Shown: piece by piece, positions 1 to 11,523 of the stretch
Layout: each line of letters begins with the position of its first letter
Numbering within the stretch: the stretch's first letter is position 1
Source: Posidonia oceanica
Lineage: Eukaryota; Streptophyta; Magnoliopsida; Alismatales; Posidoniaceae
Direction: 5' to 3'
NCBI GenBank assembly: GCA_037176725.1
Contig: JAZBRS010000026.1
Location: 103,399,501-103,463,500, forward strand
DNA: 64,000 nucleotides
Notes under the pieces: generated by a model
Seen by the model: only the letters and a program-made list of their open reading frames with translations
What the model was told of the DNA's origin: nothing
Databases searched by the model: none
Made by a program: the position numbers and the translations under genes

Positions 1-400
1 CGATTCTCGGGCGTGTCGGGGGTGCCTAACACTTTTCCCACACGTAACAGGAGTTCTTGCCCTTTCTCTGGCCCGTAATGACCATATTGCCCTTATCCTA
101 GGCATAAGTCACATCATTGCATCTCATTACATCTCATTTCATCTGCATTGCCCTGTATTGCATCTTTTGCTTGGTTTTGCGTGATTATCCACACATTTCC
201 CCAATTTTCCTTGTCTCCCGACTTAATAGACACGGTGGCGACTCTGATTTGTCTTATCTTTCTCTTTTTTTCCCTTTTTTGGTGTTTTCGAGTCAAGTCT
301 TTCTTCTCGGATGCACTTGCTAAATAGTGAACCTGATTTTGATCGGTGCACGCGAGCTTTGGCAGCGTGCATGGACGATCCGAAAATCAGGATCGCTACA
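1..400 (+). repeat. 3' end of an Ogre-like LTR (element D')
   Basis: This is the last 400 bases of an LTR related to the three D LTRs. It shares the block around GGGGGTGCCTAA (near 19-30), the internal GTGGCGACTCTG (235-246), the GTGTTTTCGAG stretch, and the terminal GATCGCTACA ending at 400. At 401 the sequence changes abruptly to the antisense post-protease region of element A1, so this is an insertion boundary. The 5 bases after it (CTAGG, 401-405) should be the target duplication, but the partner lies outside the window. It is more diverged from the D LTRs than they are from one another, so it is a separate insertion. Whether it is a solo LTR or the 3' LTR of a full element cannot be seen. 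Confidence 0.85.
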
Positions 401-814
401 CTAGGATGTCGGGAATTGTATCTGACCCTGGCTTGTCCTGTATCTACAACCCAACTGATATAAAATGGTTTGATAATGACCATGCCATGGGTTTGCTCAC
501 ACTTGAATGCCCGAGATACCCTAACCCTGTGCCAATGCGCTCTTCAGGGGTTCCAAGCACAATTGTCATTCCTTGCTTTTGACGACCGTGTCCCTTCCCA
601 GGGGTGTACCCTATTTTGAGAAGGATCTCCCATGGCCTCTTCATGTGATCCGGGAAGTGGTATTGGTCCATATCATTACTCTAAGGGGTGAAAATCCGTT
701 TTACATTATTTACGGCCTTGGCTGTAGTGTCCCTAATTGATGGTGCCGGTGTGGTGGTTGGGATTGTTACTTAATGCGCCTCTGCTTCTATTGGCTCATC
801 TCCCAGGACCTTGA
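401..814 (-). pseudogene. A1 post-protease segment with a G-patch-like motif
   Basis: On the minus strand an open stretch (444-671) reads WEILLKIGYTPGKGHG, then RQKQG, then GTGLGYLG. Spacing and glycines match a G-patch (hydrophobic-GY..G.GLG…QG…GLGY), an RNA-binding module known at the C-terminus of betaretroviral proteases. It lies directly downstream of the second protease domain, as a G-patch would. One glycine-leucine-glycine position reads GHG, probably by decay. The open stretch has no credible start of its own; it is part of a broken gag-pro polyprotein. The G-patch name rests on motif recall, not a profile search. Confidence 0.55.
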
Positions 815-1255
815 TTATCTTCCCTTGGTGAGGGAATTCATGCATTGATGGCGTGGGGAGGTGACCGCCTTGATTTCTTCAATCCATTGGCGCCCTAGAA
901 TGAGTTGATATGAGATTGATGCATCGACTACTATTAATTCTGTATTTGTTTGAAGGAGCCCAATGGTGACTTCGACAGTGATTTTCCCGAGAGCCATTTT
1001 CTTATTGTTATCATACCCTGATACAATTAGAGCTACCGGGCATAGTTGGGATTTTGTTAGCCTGATCAACTGTAGGGTATCCAAGGAACATACATTCAGG
1101 GTTGCCCCTGTATCTACTAGTACACCACAGAGTTTGTAATTATTTATCACAACAGTAACGCTTAAAGGCAAAGTCCCTCTTTCAAGAGGGGCCAATTCAG
1201 AGTCAGTGAAAAATAACATAGGCTCTATGAATACAGCGACTGCAACGGCCGCCAA
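815..1255 (-). pseudogene. A1 second retroviral-type aspartic protease domain (PR2)
   Basis: The 146-codon open stretch holds a complete-looking retropepsin fold. It has a strand PLSVTVVINNYKLCGVLVDTGATLNVCS with catalytic Asp in VDTGA, then a flap region, and near the end LGRQWIEEIKAVTSPRHQC. The LGR.W block corresponds to the ILGR.WL block that follows the protease core in plant Ty3/gypsy elements. The catalytic motif is intact. It lies in a different frame from the upstream protease-like domain, separated by a stop-rich linker. It would act within the element's particle to cleave Gag-Pol. Because a second, homologous domain (PR1) lies just upstream, this is one half of a tandem protease pair. 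Confidence 0.75.
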
Positions 1256-1653
1256 GTCTTGGCAGGTATGTCTTCTGGTACCTGAGCTTTCTTCAGCACC
1301 TCCATCAGAATGTCTCGGTGTTTTTCTGAGGCTTTGATTAGCTCATAGACAGAGGTCTTTGCCTACGTTTTCTTAAGCTGCTCCAAGACATCAAACTCGC
1401 CATCTATTCTTCTAGGAATATAAAATTCTTGGCGAGGCGGAGATGTGGCTCGCTCTACATTGGGCGGAGGCGGCGCAACCTGATTGGAAATTCACCCCAT
1501 TTTGGTGATAGGGGCTTGCTGAGCCTGTTGATGCCCTCCTTTAGCAGAAGCAGGTTTAAGCAGTGACGTGGGCCTTCTAAGCAGAGACTGCCCCTGATTT
1601 ACGGGCAGAAGAAATGAGTTCAGCTGTGCAGGTCTTTGAATTTGAGCATATCC
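1256..1653 (-). other. A1 decayed linker between the two protease domains
   Basis: About 400 bases between PR1 and PR2 on the minus strand. No long open frame remains, and TAG and TAA stops occur in several frames. Short fragments rich in Ala, Ser, Gln and Pro are consistent with a flexible linker. A frame change must occur here, because PR1 is in frame with gag and PR2 is not. Confidence 0.5.
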
Positions 1654-2400
1654 CTAGGTGACCTGATTGCCTGTGAGATGTTGAAATCCCTGAATGCTTG
1701 GGGCCTCATCGTTCCAGTTGTCTATCCATCCGCCTATTGGCCTTGTGCCACTTTTATATAGTGGTGGTTCTTGGAATTCATCGGGGTATGGCATCCAGAT
1801 CATTGCCAGGTTCGTCTCGTGATCTCCTTTGACAATGATCACTTCCCCTTGGAACTTCAATTTGATACACTGATGTGTTGGGGATGCAATGGCGCAAATC
1901 TCCACCAGCCAGGATCTCCCTAGGATCAGTGGTTCTGATAAATCATGCTCCATCACCACGACATTGGTAACGCTGGTGAGGGGGCCAATGGTAATTTCTA
2001 GCTGAACAGTCCCTAGTGCTTCTGTTCGGCTGTTGTCATTGCCCTAGCAGAGGACGCTTTGCCTGGTAATTTCCTCTTCCTCGATGTCCAGGTAGTCAAG
2101 AGTGGTTAATGAACACGCACTCCAACTGGCCCCAATGTCTACAAGTGTGCCAGGAAGGAGGTAGCCGTTGATGTCCATAGTGACAATTAAAGGACGCAGG
2201 TGTTCTTCTGGAGCGGGTAATTTTGAGTCCCTGAAGACTATATTCCTTCGCTCGAATCCTGTGATGATTTCCCGAGATAGCACAATGGGATCTGCCTCAT
2301 TGTCAAGTTCCTGTGGTTGTTCCCCTCCTAGGAGGAAGTTGAAGTGCCTGAGGAGTGCAAGGTCACTTGCATCGTTTTCTTTGTCTTGTGTGTCCCCCAT
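1654..2400 (-). pseudogene. A1 first protease-like domain (PR1)
   Basis: Two open stretches in one frame (2044-2400 and 1654-1959), separated by a TAG codon, together form a retropepsin-like domain. The first has PLIVTMDINGYLLPGTLVDIGASWSACSL, aligning position for position with PR2 but reading DIG instead of DTG at the catalytic site. The second has EPLILGRSWLVEICAIASPTHQC, matching the PR2 block LGRQW…SPRHQC. The frame is the same as that of gag upstream. The Thr/Ser to Ile change at the active site may be decay or may mark a non-catalytic partner lobe. The homology between PR1 and PR2 is seen directly; a role as a fused dimer is inference. Confidence 0.7.
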
Positions 2401-2412
2401 CTGGAATTCCCA

Positions 2413-4515
2413 CTATGTGGACCCCTGTTCGGAGCACATTTCTTGAACATCTGGCTCGTTGCTTTCTGCAACTGAAGAGACTAGCTCCAAATCTGATTCC
2501 AGAAGATGAATGGTCACAGGCTCGTACTTGGCCTCTAATGGACTGTCCCTCACTTCTAGATGTGCTACTGGATGGTTGGGCAAGGGATTCTGATGTATCT
2601 GTAGTTTGTGTTGTACTGCCCGGACCTCCTTTAGTCTATCCCTGAGGGCTGGCCACATTATCTCCCCTTTGTCATTTAGATCATAAATTTTGTCCTTCAA
2701 CACAAAACATTCCTCGAGAGTATGCCCATTCTTCTGATGGTATGCGCAGTATTTGGACATGTTTGTGTTGGGAGCATTGGGCTTTGGAATCGGGAGCTGC
2801 AAATCCCCACTTTCGACTAACATCCTGAAAATGTCTGGGAGTGCTTTAGGAAGTGGTGGATAGTTCTGCCTTCTTGGCCCCCTGTGTGCCTGTGGTGGAG
2901 GAACATTGTTATAGATCCTCTGCCCCTGTGGCGGTCCTCTGTACTAATTATTTGTTTGCCCCTGTTGGGCATTCATAGGGAAATTCGGGTGTTGGGGTTG
3001 GAACTGCTGAGGTGGCTGCCTTTGTGGTTCTACTTGTTGGAATTGAGGTTGCTAAATTGTTGGCCCTTCCATCCCCTTTGGTTTTGCTGCGTGGATAGTT
3101 GTGCCATGCTTCCTGTGACACCCTCCACTGTGTCCTGCAGTCTTTTTTCTATTCTTCCCCTTGAGCTCTAGGAATGGCAACTCTTCCCTGTTGCGCATGA
3201 CCTTTGCAGCCTGCTCGTATAACTGTGGGTAGGTATGGAAGTCACCCACCAATAGTCCAGCCCTGAGCATTCCCGTGGTGTTTCTAGCTATGATCTCCAC
3301 GGCTTGACCTTCAGGTATGTAGCATTCTGACCGAGCGGCCATTTCCCTCCATCTGCTTGCGAAGGTAACGAAGTCTTCGTTGGGTCTCATCCTCTCAGTA
3401 GTGAGGTCGCCCACAGTGGGTTTGTGTGGCACCTGATGACTGTATTGATTCAGGAACTTTTCTTCAACTATCTTGAAGTGCTGGAGGTCATAGGTGGTAA
3501 GGGTGTCAAACCATTTTAGAGCTTCTCCCTCAAGTGTCTTGAAGAATAGGTACACTATGAGCCATGTATCATAGCGGTACGGCAGAGTATCTATAGTGAA
3601 AGCAGCAAGATGATTTCTGGGATCCTCTGTTCCATCGTACCTCCTCATCTTCGGCATTTTAAACCCTGGGGGAAGGGTGAAGTGAGGGAACTTGGAGGTG
3701 TCATAGCCTATCGGTGCTTTTGGTGTGACCCCGGCCTCTGCTAATGCTTTAGCAATCATTCTTTTGAGGTTCGATCCTGGCGCGGCATGTGGCCCCTGGC
3801 TTGGGTGCCCGTGTGTTTGGTGAAATGGTGGTAGTGATGGGTTATGTGGTATAGGGAAGAGTGAAGGTTGGGGTGGAGTATGATAGTATTGCTTGTTAGT
3901 GGGAGGTTGTGGTGAGTGCGATATTCCGGGATATTGCGGGAAGTAATGGGTCGTGTATGGTGGGGTTGGATGGATGGAAGGGTAAGTGGGTGTTGTGTAG
4001 TATTGTGGAAATGGACCTTGGGTAGGGAAGTTTATAGTGGGGTTTGGTGTGGTATGTGTGTAAGTGGGTGTGGTGAATGAGCCGTAGTGGTAGTTTGAGC
4101 AGTAGTGTCCTTGGATGGTTGAGATTTGTGGGTCATTATATGAAAGGTGTTGCCTAGCCAGGGATTGCCGAACCCCGTCGGTCTCTTCTTCAGTTGGATA
4201 AGAAGCAGTCACAACGGGAGGTACAACTTGGGAAGTCACTTCGGGATATGTAAGCTCAGGTGGGGCGTTCCATGTTTAAGAGTGATTTGCCTCTCTTCCA
4301 TCTTCGTATGATGAACCCTTGTTGAGTCATGAATCAGTGTTGTAGTTGAAGGGGATGGAGGCATGTGGGAACTTTCGCCAGCCTGCCGCTTGCGAGAAAC
4401 CAGGGGTTCTCGGATCTTCTGTCTGTGAAGTTGAAGCTTTAAGGAAGAACCCATTCGGGCCCATGCCCGGTTGTTCCGTGGAGGTAGAGGTGGAAGATAT
4501 GCCGTTGCGCTCCAT
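2413..4515 (-). pseudogene. gag: A1 Gag (capsid and zinc-knuckle-like region), decayed
   Basis: Minus-strand frame from ATG at 4515-4513 (MERNGISSTSTSTEQ). It is broken by TGA and TAA near 4245-4327 and TAG codons near 3052, 2945 and 2413, but with no frame change. After a Pro/Tyr/Thr-rich N-terminal part comes a Tat-type capsid core: FPHFTLPPGFKMPKMRRYDG, then GEALKWFDTL, FLNQYSH and FVTFASRWREMAARS. Near 2750 a knuckle-like motif CAYHQKNGHTLEEC with C-x2-H-x4-GH-x4-C spacing is typical of this group. Gag would form the cytoplasmic particle and bind element RNA. The A2 Gag at 62258 is its plus-strand homologue and has the same N-terminus, supporting the start. Confidence 0.85.
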
Positions 4516-5823
4516 TATAAGATTGTTCTTTAAACTATTACAGAGAACTTGAAAAGGAAATTACTGACTCAATTACACTGTTTAATGCAGACTCAATTAA
4601 GTAAAATAGAATAAAAGAAGCAGTTGTTGCTCTAACATTCTTGTAACCTGTAGATGATGAGAATTAAATTCCTGCAAGCAAGGCACACTGGAATGTTCTA
4701 CCCTACAGTTGCCTGCCAGTCAGGCAACCAAACAAGTCACCGGTTTAACTGGCGGCTGAGCGAGGTGCCTTCAAAAACAATCAGGAGAAAAAAAGAATAC
4801 AAGTTTCATACAGATCGCAGTTTTTTTACTCGTTCAAGTGATTAATTAATCAGTTAGTTAAACATGCATGCTCACAAACAATGGGATTCTAGGCCATAAG
4901 TAACAACTGTGTGGGTCACTCAGATAGGATTTTGGCTTTCTTTTGGGTACCACTCCTTGACCTTCTTTAGGGTCCACCAAGAGGACCTAGGCGGCGGGTT
5001 TGTCTCTTTAAAGAGGGGCCCACAACCTAGGATTCTGTCCTTAAGCTCGTATCCTAGCAAACCACAAAACGGTAAATAAACGACAAATATCAGAGTATCA
5101 AGTATCTACCAAGGATTATTATTGACTCAGAGAGAAGAAAGAGTCAATAATAAAGCCTTAGAACACCTTGAGTTCTCAGTCTAACTATAGCAATCAAACA
5201 CAGAGCATGGGAGAGCGACTTGCACTGGCCCGATTCACTCGGTCTGATTGTTCTAGTTAGAGAAAGATTCCCTCGAGGAACTTTATCTCTAATATCAAGA
5301 AAATAGTTTCCACCCTAGTGGTGGACGCAAATAAGCCTAAAAATCGTTAAAAAAACTAAAAATATGCTGTGAACAGGATTTAATCAGGTTTTTAAGCAAT
5401 TGCAGATCTAAAAAAACGACATAGGTTACTGAAAAAAAAAAATGATCTGCACAGAAATAACATTCAGTCGCCTGTAATGGGTGCACCTGGAGTAGTTGCC
5501 GCAATGAACTGCGACTTACTCAGGCGCCTGATTACTGGGCGGTTGGAAACCGGAGTTTTCTATTTTTCAGAACAGTAGTAACCTGACCCTCTACGACTAT
5601 AGACAGGAGGTTGTCGTTGCCTCAGAGTGCTAACGAGACATCTTGCCTTAAGCCAAGATGGTTGGGTTAGAAAAAACTGTTTTAATGTCAGAAAACAATA
5701 TGGGATTTAGGAGTTGTGAAAACCTAGGCGCACGGCCTCTTAAACTGAAAACAAACTACTAGATCTAAAGAAGTAAATGAAGGAAGGAAGGAAAAACTCA
5801 TGTAGCACAGAGGGTTGGCTAAG
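4516..5823 (-). other. A1 5' untranslated leader
   Basis: This is the stretch between the PBS and gag on the minus strand. It aligns with the A2 leader at 60929-62257: the shared text includes a block around the conserved ATTATTGACTC and the LTR-like GCC…GGC motifs (5465-5545). No open frame of note is seen. It contains several short inverted repeats but no identifiable gene. Confidence 0.6.
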
Positions 5824-5825
5824 GC

Positions 5826-5845
5826 CGGTCCTACCGTGATCGCCA
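5826..5845 (-). other. A1 primer-binding site, arginine tRNA type
   Basis: Minus strand reads TGGCGATCACGGTAGGACCG starting 4 bases after the LTR end. In A2 the same site is TGGCGATCACGGTGGGACTC followed by GA. Its complement ends …GTCCCACCGTGATCGCCA, i.e. a T-arm, acceptor stem and CCA. From memory this fits an arginine tRNA with anticodon UCG or CCG. A1 has drifted in the outer part. Confidence 0.65.
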
Positions 5846-5849
5846 CTTC

Positions 5850-7490
5850 TGTAGGTGTGGATTATGGGGGTGTAGATGAAGATCACTGCGCTTCCACGTA
5901 CGATGTCAACTTTGTTGTGATCGCCACTTATCAATGGGCGGACAAGGTGCCCGAGGAGATGATGATGATGTGGGTAATCAGCTCATTGGATCGACGGTAG
6001 GGTGTCGTCCAGCGGCTTCCTCGTATTACATGAGCGGATTCCTTTCCTTAAAAAAACAAGTAACAGAAGATCTAGATAAGTTCATGTATAGTAAATCGAT
6101 CAAATAAATAGGAAATAACGTGAATAAATGCAACTAATATTAACCAGGGATTGTTCCCTGCATGCATATGCCATGAATCTAATCTAAAAAATGCAATAAT
6201 GAAAATAAAGAGAATGGAAAATGATACTCCCTTCACCCTCGTGCTGTATGCAGTGGGATGAGGAAGCGAATGCACGGTTGGAGTTCTGGGTATCCTTGAG
6301 ATCTCTGGGATTCAAGGTGGGATATGGTGATCTCTGGAATCTAGGGTTTCTGGATTGAAGGTGGAGGCTAGGGTTTCTCTCTCAAAAGATGACTCTTTTC
6401 TTCTAAACCCTAAAATTCTTAAAATTGCCTCAAAATTGGCCTCCTCAAAACCTCAAAAAAAGCCTCCTTAAAACCTCAAAAAAAGCCTCCTTCTAAGCAC
6501 TGACTCACGGGGTCTATTTATAGGTTCGTGGGACACGGGTGGCTCATAGCTAGGAAGGTTCTAGAAGCTTCTAGAAGGGAACTGATATTTATGACAAGTC
6601 ACCGCCTAGGCAGGCGACTGGCACAAATATCTTCCGAAAAGATCGTGGAAATGCCGGGGAAACTCCACATGACCAGGTCAGCGGAGTCCACATCAGTTAG
6701 TCGTTGATATTACTGGCGCCTAGCTGCTGCACTATTCCAGGCTAAATAAAAGATTTGTTTCTGATTTTTAGGAGATAAATCTTAGATTTGCTTCTGACTT
6801 TTAGGAGATAAATCTTAGATTGAAAAACGTGTTAAAAGATCTAGATCTTAATTTGGAAGCCACCTAGGATTTTCTAAATTATTCCTTAATTGATTATATG
6901 ATTTTTTTGTGTTATATCATATATTAAAGATTTGAAAATCATGGAAATATCGATAATTTATGGAAAAAGCATTATAATAATTTATAAAGTCCCCATATGT
7001 GATATTAATGTCCAGGATATTGATTGTTAAGCTAGAGAGAGAGGTAGGTTGTTAGTTGCCTATCACACAGGCGCCTACACAGTCCAGCCGCCGCTTTGAA
7101 AGGCACCTGGCTGTGTCGTCGCTCTGGGAGGCAACTAGCTAGGTCTTTTGCGTTTTTAGCCCTTTCTTTTAAGTTAATCCAAAGAAACACAATAAAAGCC
7201 CGGAAAACTTCAAAAATCTCATGAAATTGTAAAAACATCTTCTTTAACTCAAATCTGCCACTGATTTGAGTGGAATAAAGGGTACTCGAGGTACTCGGAC
7301 TTGCTACGAGTCTGAGTGCGTTAGCTATGCCACAGCTAACAACCTTGAGTCAAGTAAAATCAAGCGATGCTTTAAACAAATCATGGAAAATTTGGAAAAT
7401 GTGTTATTAAGCCTTAATTGTGTGATATGGAACGCCTCAAGGTTCCTATTCTCTAAGAACTCTTAGAAATGCAAAAATGGGATATCTACA
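5850..7490 (-). repeat. A1 5' LTR
   Basis: This is a 1641-bp LTR. It begins TGTAGATATCCCATTTTTGC at 7490 and ends …CCACACCTACA at 5850 on the minus strand. It aligns along its length with the A2 LTR at 21029-22598 plus 60849-60901. Both have a 5' block with the AATAGGAACC…TTGAGGC stretch and GAGTCCGAGTACCT-like text, GCC…GGC hairpins (7055-7130), and a PBS-like GTGGCGATCAC (5917-5927) near the 3' end. No coding capacity is evident. Confidence 0.85.
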
Positions 7491-9193
7491 CTCTTCATCT
7501 GAGTACCAGTCTTCAATGCAAACCCACTCCTCTGGGGGCAGTAGGGGTCCAGAGAGCAGAGCTGCTTGCGCTGCGGCTTGATTCTGATAGGGGTCCAAAA
7601 CACCTGCACTAGTGAAGTTAGTTAAATCCCGAGGGAGAACTAGCTTCCGATTCCTTGTGTGTTGGCGTCCATCCTTGTGCGACTACCAATTGTATCCGAG
7701 ACTCTCATGGTCTCTCCTCTCCTCCACCGTGATCGGCTCGGCGATCCCCTAACCGTACCGCCTTAGAGGCGCTCCTTTTTCATAGCCTCACCTGTGACAA
7801 AGATTCTCGACCATCCGGAAAGGACTATCGCGAACGGCCAAATGACTGGCGCAATCAAGATCAGGGATAAAGTTAATTGGTTTAAACCGATTAACACGAT
7901 ATAAGGTATCGGAGGGCTTGGGATCGAAGTGGGCAGTCTGAAGGGAGACGGAGGAGATCGCCTCGAGTTTGTCTCTGTCAAAGTTTTCAGCCATGACGAC
8001 GACGACGATGTCGCCCTAGTGAAACTTAATCATGCGGTGTAGGGTCGAGGGGATCACTTGCTGCTTGTACAGCCAAGGGCGCCCAAGTAGGAGGTTAAAA
8101 GTGGGCTCCAAATCGACAATGTAGAACTCTACATCGAATACAATTGGGCCAATGGTAAGGGGGATGATCAGAATTCCCAAAGCGTCGTGATGCGTATTGA
8201 CAAATGCTGTCATCCCTTTGGTGGCTGGTGTGATATCCTCGGCTTTGAATCTGAGTTTGCTTGCGGTGCGCAAGGGGCAGACGTTAAGGCTGCACCATTA
8301 TCCACCAGCGTTAAGGGGACACAGAAATCTTTATACTACACCGTAACGTAGAGGGGTTGGTTGTGACTGATTCCCACCGGAGGTAGCTCGTCACTCGAGA
8401 AAGAGATGACCTGAGGCTCTGCGATCATGCCCACCATGCTTTCAAGGGCGGCTGGTTCAATGGTACGTGAAACATGTGCTGCCTGGAACATGCAGAGGAA
8501 AGCCTCTAGGTGCTCCAAGGAAGTATGGATGAGATCCCAAATGGAGATGTCAGCCTTCACCTTCTTGAGATGGGCGGTGATGTCAGCTGAAGGCCGGTCT
8601 TTTTTGGTGGAGGTAGAGGATAAGGAAGTGGAAGGTTGAATGGGGGGCTTTGTCGTTGGTGGCTTGGTGGGTTGCTTAGCTGGTGGAGCAGGTTTTGCTT
8701 CTATGGCAATGGGTTTGGCTACCGGAGCTACAGGCTTGAACACCCTTCCCGTTCTCATGACTTCCGCACACATCTCTATGGCATAGTCATACGGGACTCT
8801 ATGGGTGTCCCAGGTCAGGTTAATGACCACAGGAAGACGAGTCGCAAGCTCTAGTGGGGTTGGTAGTGGATTGGTGGAGGTAGCAGGTGGTTCTTGCTAG
8901 GATGAAGGCTGAGGGGGTTTTGGCTGAGATCTTGCCAGCAAAGAGATGGGTGGTTCAGCCTGTCGTTGCATGGTGGGCTGCGTAGAGGAGCGCTCTGGCT
9001 TTGTGGCCAACTGTATCATGTGGATCGCCGATTTGGAGCTGGCAATAGCAGAATGGTACAGAGAGGCTGGAAATGCCTCGAAAACATGATGGATGAGGAG
9101 AGAAGGGTCGACCACGGATGTGGTGGACCAAGAAGGGAAAAGAGAGTGAATGCCTAAGGTCGCAGCGCCTCCCGAGCCTGAGTGCTCTGGCAA
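7491..9193 (-). pseudogene. B protease region with linker and G-patch-like tail, truncated
   Basis: Minus-strand pieces (8897-9193, 8336-8830, 8016-8273, 7788-7994) align in order with D 42619-44520. They give PLPEHSGSGGAATLGIHSLF, then ISIWDLIHTSLEHLEAFL, then the protease with a VDNGA catalytic site near 8290, then LLLGRPWLYKQQVIPSTLHR and VMAENFDRDKLEAISSVS. A one-base deletion follows VDNGA. The catalytic triplet is DNG rather than DTG, as in D, so DNG is probably ancestral to this branch. A G-patch-like GYEKGAPL…GIAEPI follows near 7750. Stops are mostly TAG. The coding sequence ends at 7491 where A1 is inserted. The frame is -1 relative to gag, as in D. Confidence 0.8.
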
Positions 9194-11523
9194 GGGCTGG
9201 TTAACAATGTTGGGGTGTGGGGCAGGAGGTGCAAGTGCTGAAGTGGAGGCTGCCTCCTGTGTGTGATGACGATGACCTTGCAGTCAATCAAATCCTGGAT
9301 GGCTCCTCGCAGAGTGAAGCAGTTATCCGTCGAGTGGCCCGTGACTTGATGGTAATTGAAGTATAGGTTCACTTTGTACCACCCAAGAAGGGGATTCGGC
9401 AGTGGGTGAACTTCGGGGAACTTGAAGAGTGACGCGACCTTGGGGTGGACGGCACTCAGCGGCTCAACGAGCGGAGTGAAGTTGCGCTCGTTTGCGTGCG
9501 GCCGTCTCTGCCCTGGGCGTTGTCCTTGCCGAACCGGTGCAGCAGGATAGACTGGTTGGGTGGTGGTGGTGATCTATGCTGTGGGTGGTGTCCTAGGTGC
9601 AGGAGCGTATACTACTTGATTTGGAGCTGGTTGGCCCACCACGTTGAACGACGCAGCAGGGGATCCAATGAATGCAACGGCGGGCTAGGGAGGATCCCTC
9701 CTCCTGTAGAGGTTGCTACTGTTGCCATTGTTGTTGTTGCTACTGCTGCTGCCATTGCGGTTGTGGCTATTGTTGTTACTGCCGGGGGTGGTGTCCTCCT
9801 TGGTGAACGCGGTGAGTACGGGAAAGCGACCGCTGCGAAGCGAGCTCTCCATGCGAGCGCCTACCCGAATCAAGGATGCAAAAGTGGTGATGGGTTGGAT
9901 GCTGAGCAGGCCCCCAACGGATGGCTGTGCACCTTGGATGAGGATCTCGATAGACTCCTCATCAGAGGGCCTATCGCAAACCTGCGAGGCTAGGGCGTGC
10001 CACCGGCCGACGTACTCCTCGAATGGCTCGTTGGGTCTCTGCCCGATGGTGACTAGATCCTCCCTCTTTGGGATCAAGTCAAGGTTGAAAGAGTATTGCT
10101 CCAGGAATGCCTGATTGAGGGCGCCCCAGGTCCTAATGGCGGTCATATCAAGTGAGGTGAACCACTTGAGGGCCGGACTAGTAAGACTCTTCTGGAACAG
10201 GCGGATCAGGAGCCTCTCGTCTGCCTGAAGCTGAGCGAGATCATCGCAATATGCCCGCAAATGGGAGATAGGGCAGCCTTTCCCGTTATACTTATCAAAG
10301 TCTGGGATGCAAAAGTTCAGGAGGAGTACTGCCTCTGGAAAGTAGCATAGGTCCCGGAACTCGAAAGACTGGTGTTTGCTGCCCTACACTAAACATAGTG
10401 CTCTCTCCAGATCACCCATCCTGTTAAGGAGGGTGTTCGGTGTTGCTGCTGGCAGAGATGATGCAGCTAGGGCGGGGTTCGCATACGCCATGTGGGTCGC
10501 ACCTAAGTGCTCCTCTAGATCCACAATCGTGTCGCTTGGTGATGCGACGTGATGACCAGCGTACTCGTGCAAAGGTGTGTGGTACTGTGGAGTGTATGCT
10601 GGAGCCTGAATCTGCTGATGCATAGGATGGGGGAATGCAAAATGTTGTGCAGTGATGGTTGAAGAGTGTGGGAGCAACAGCTGCTGTAGTGGCATGGTGC
10701 CAGACTGCGGGCCGAGAGGGTGTTGTGCTCCTGTCATCCCAAGGGGGTGACCACCAGAGGTAGGAGTAAAATGCTGTGCAGTGTAAGGTGAGTGCAAAGG
10801 AGGCAGCGAGGTCGCCCCCATCGCCAGAGCAATGAGTAGCTAGGGCGATGGCAGAGGCGGAGGTGCAGTGGGGAATGCCTGGAACTATAGGGGAAGTTGC
10901 AGAGGGACCTCAGGAACCACAAGAGGGTGAATAGATAGAGCCATACCTTGCAGGGTCTAGACGAGATCAATCAAGTGCTGATACTGCACTTCAGGTGTCC
11001 CGTCAGTGGGAATACTGAGATGTAGGACCGGCGAGGAACCAGGTGCAAGAGGCAAGGACACAGACTGTCCAAAAGGCTGAAAACCTAAACCAAGAGAGGC
11101 TGCCGTAGGGTGGGTGTCAAGAGTGACATAGCCCTGGGAAGGAGGAGGAGCAAAGGATGCCCCTGGAGCACGAGTGGTGGTTATCGTAACAGACTCGGTG
11201 GTAGGCTTCGAGCAGGTGACCCAACGTCCGAAAACAAAACTAGGCTCCTCGGTCACCCAAGGGTGGGACACACAGGGAGAAAAAGAGGCAGTAGGAACCA
11301 AAGTGTGAGTGGGGGAGGCCGTAAAGGAAACCTCCTCTAGAGTAGCAGAAGGTTGAGGCTCACTGGTGAACAGGGCCATAGCTGACCGTGAGCGAGTGAA
11401 AACTGGACTGCGGTAGGGAAAAGGGGGACGACGCCTAAGATGAGCTATCGTTGAACTCGACGAATAACCCGGGAAGGGACGGTCGAGAAGAAAGTCACGA
11501 TATGGGTGTGAGCAAGGAAACAA
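9154..11523 (-). pseudogene. gag: B Gag, decayed
   Basis: One minus-strand frame from about 11523 to 9154, interrupted by TAG codons at about 10957, 10870, 10840, 10384, 9685 and one more downstream, but without a frame change. It aligns with D Gag: SPVFTRSRSAMALF, PPPSQGYVTLDTHP, VQYQHLIDLV, then the core AHLRAYCDD-like segment with LLIRLFQKSLTSPALKWFTS, FLEQYSFNLDLIPKREDL and SDEESIEILIQGAQPS. A knuckle-like FNYHQVTGHSTDNCFTLR follows near 9340. At two ambers the D homologue has the Gln codon CAG (40931-40933 and 41504-41506). The exact start is unclear; ATG in SAMALF is one candidate. Confidence 0.85.

Larger units (their letters stand above)
401..7490 (-). mobile_element. Ty3/gypsy Tat-group element A1, 5' portion on the minus strand
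   Basis: Read on the minus strand, the element starts with a TGTAGATATCCC LTR at 7490. The LTR ends in CTACA at 5850 and is followed by a PBS, a leader, gag, and two protease-like domains. It is then cut at 401 by the D' insertion. The RT-integrase part would lie left of the window. A second copy of the family (A2) sits on the plus strand from 21029. A1 is inserted in element B: at 7491 the B coding sequence (…EDWYSDEE) resumes. The 5 bases CTCTT (7491-7495) are the expected target duplication, unconfirmed because the other end is absent. The copy is decayed, with several stops and frameshifts. Confidence 0.85.
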
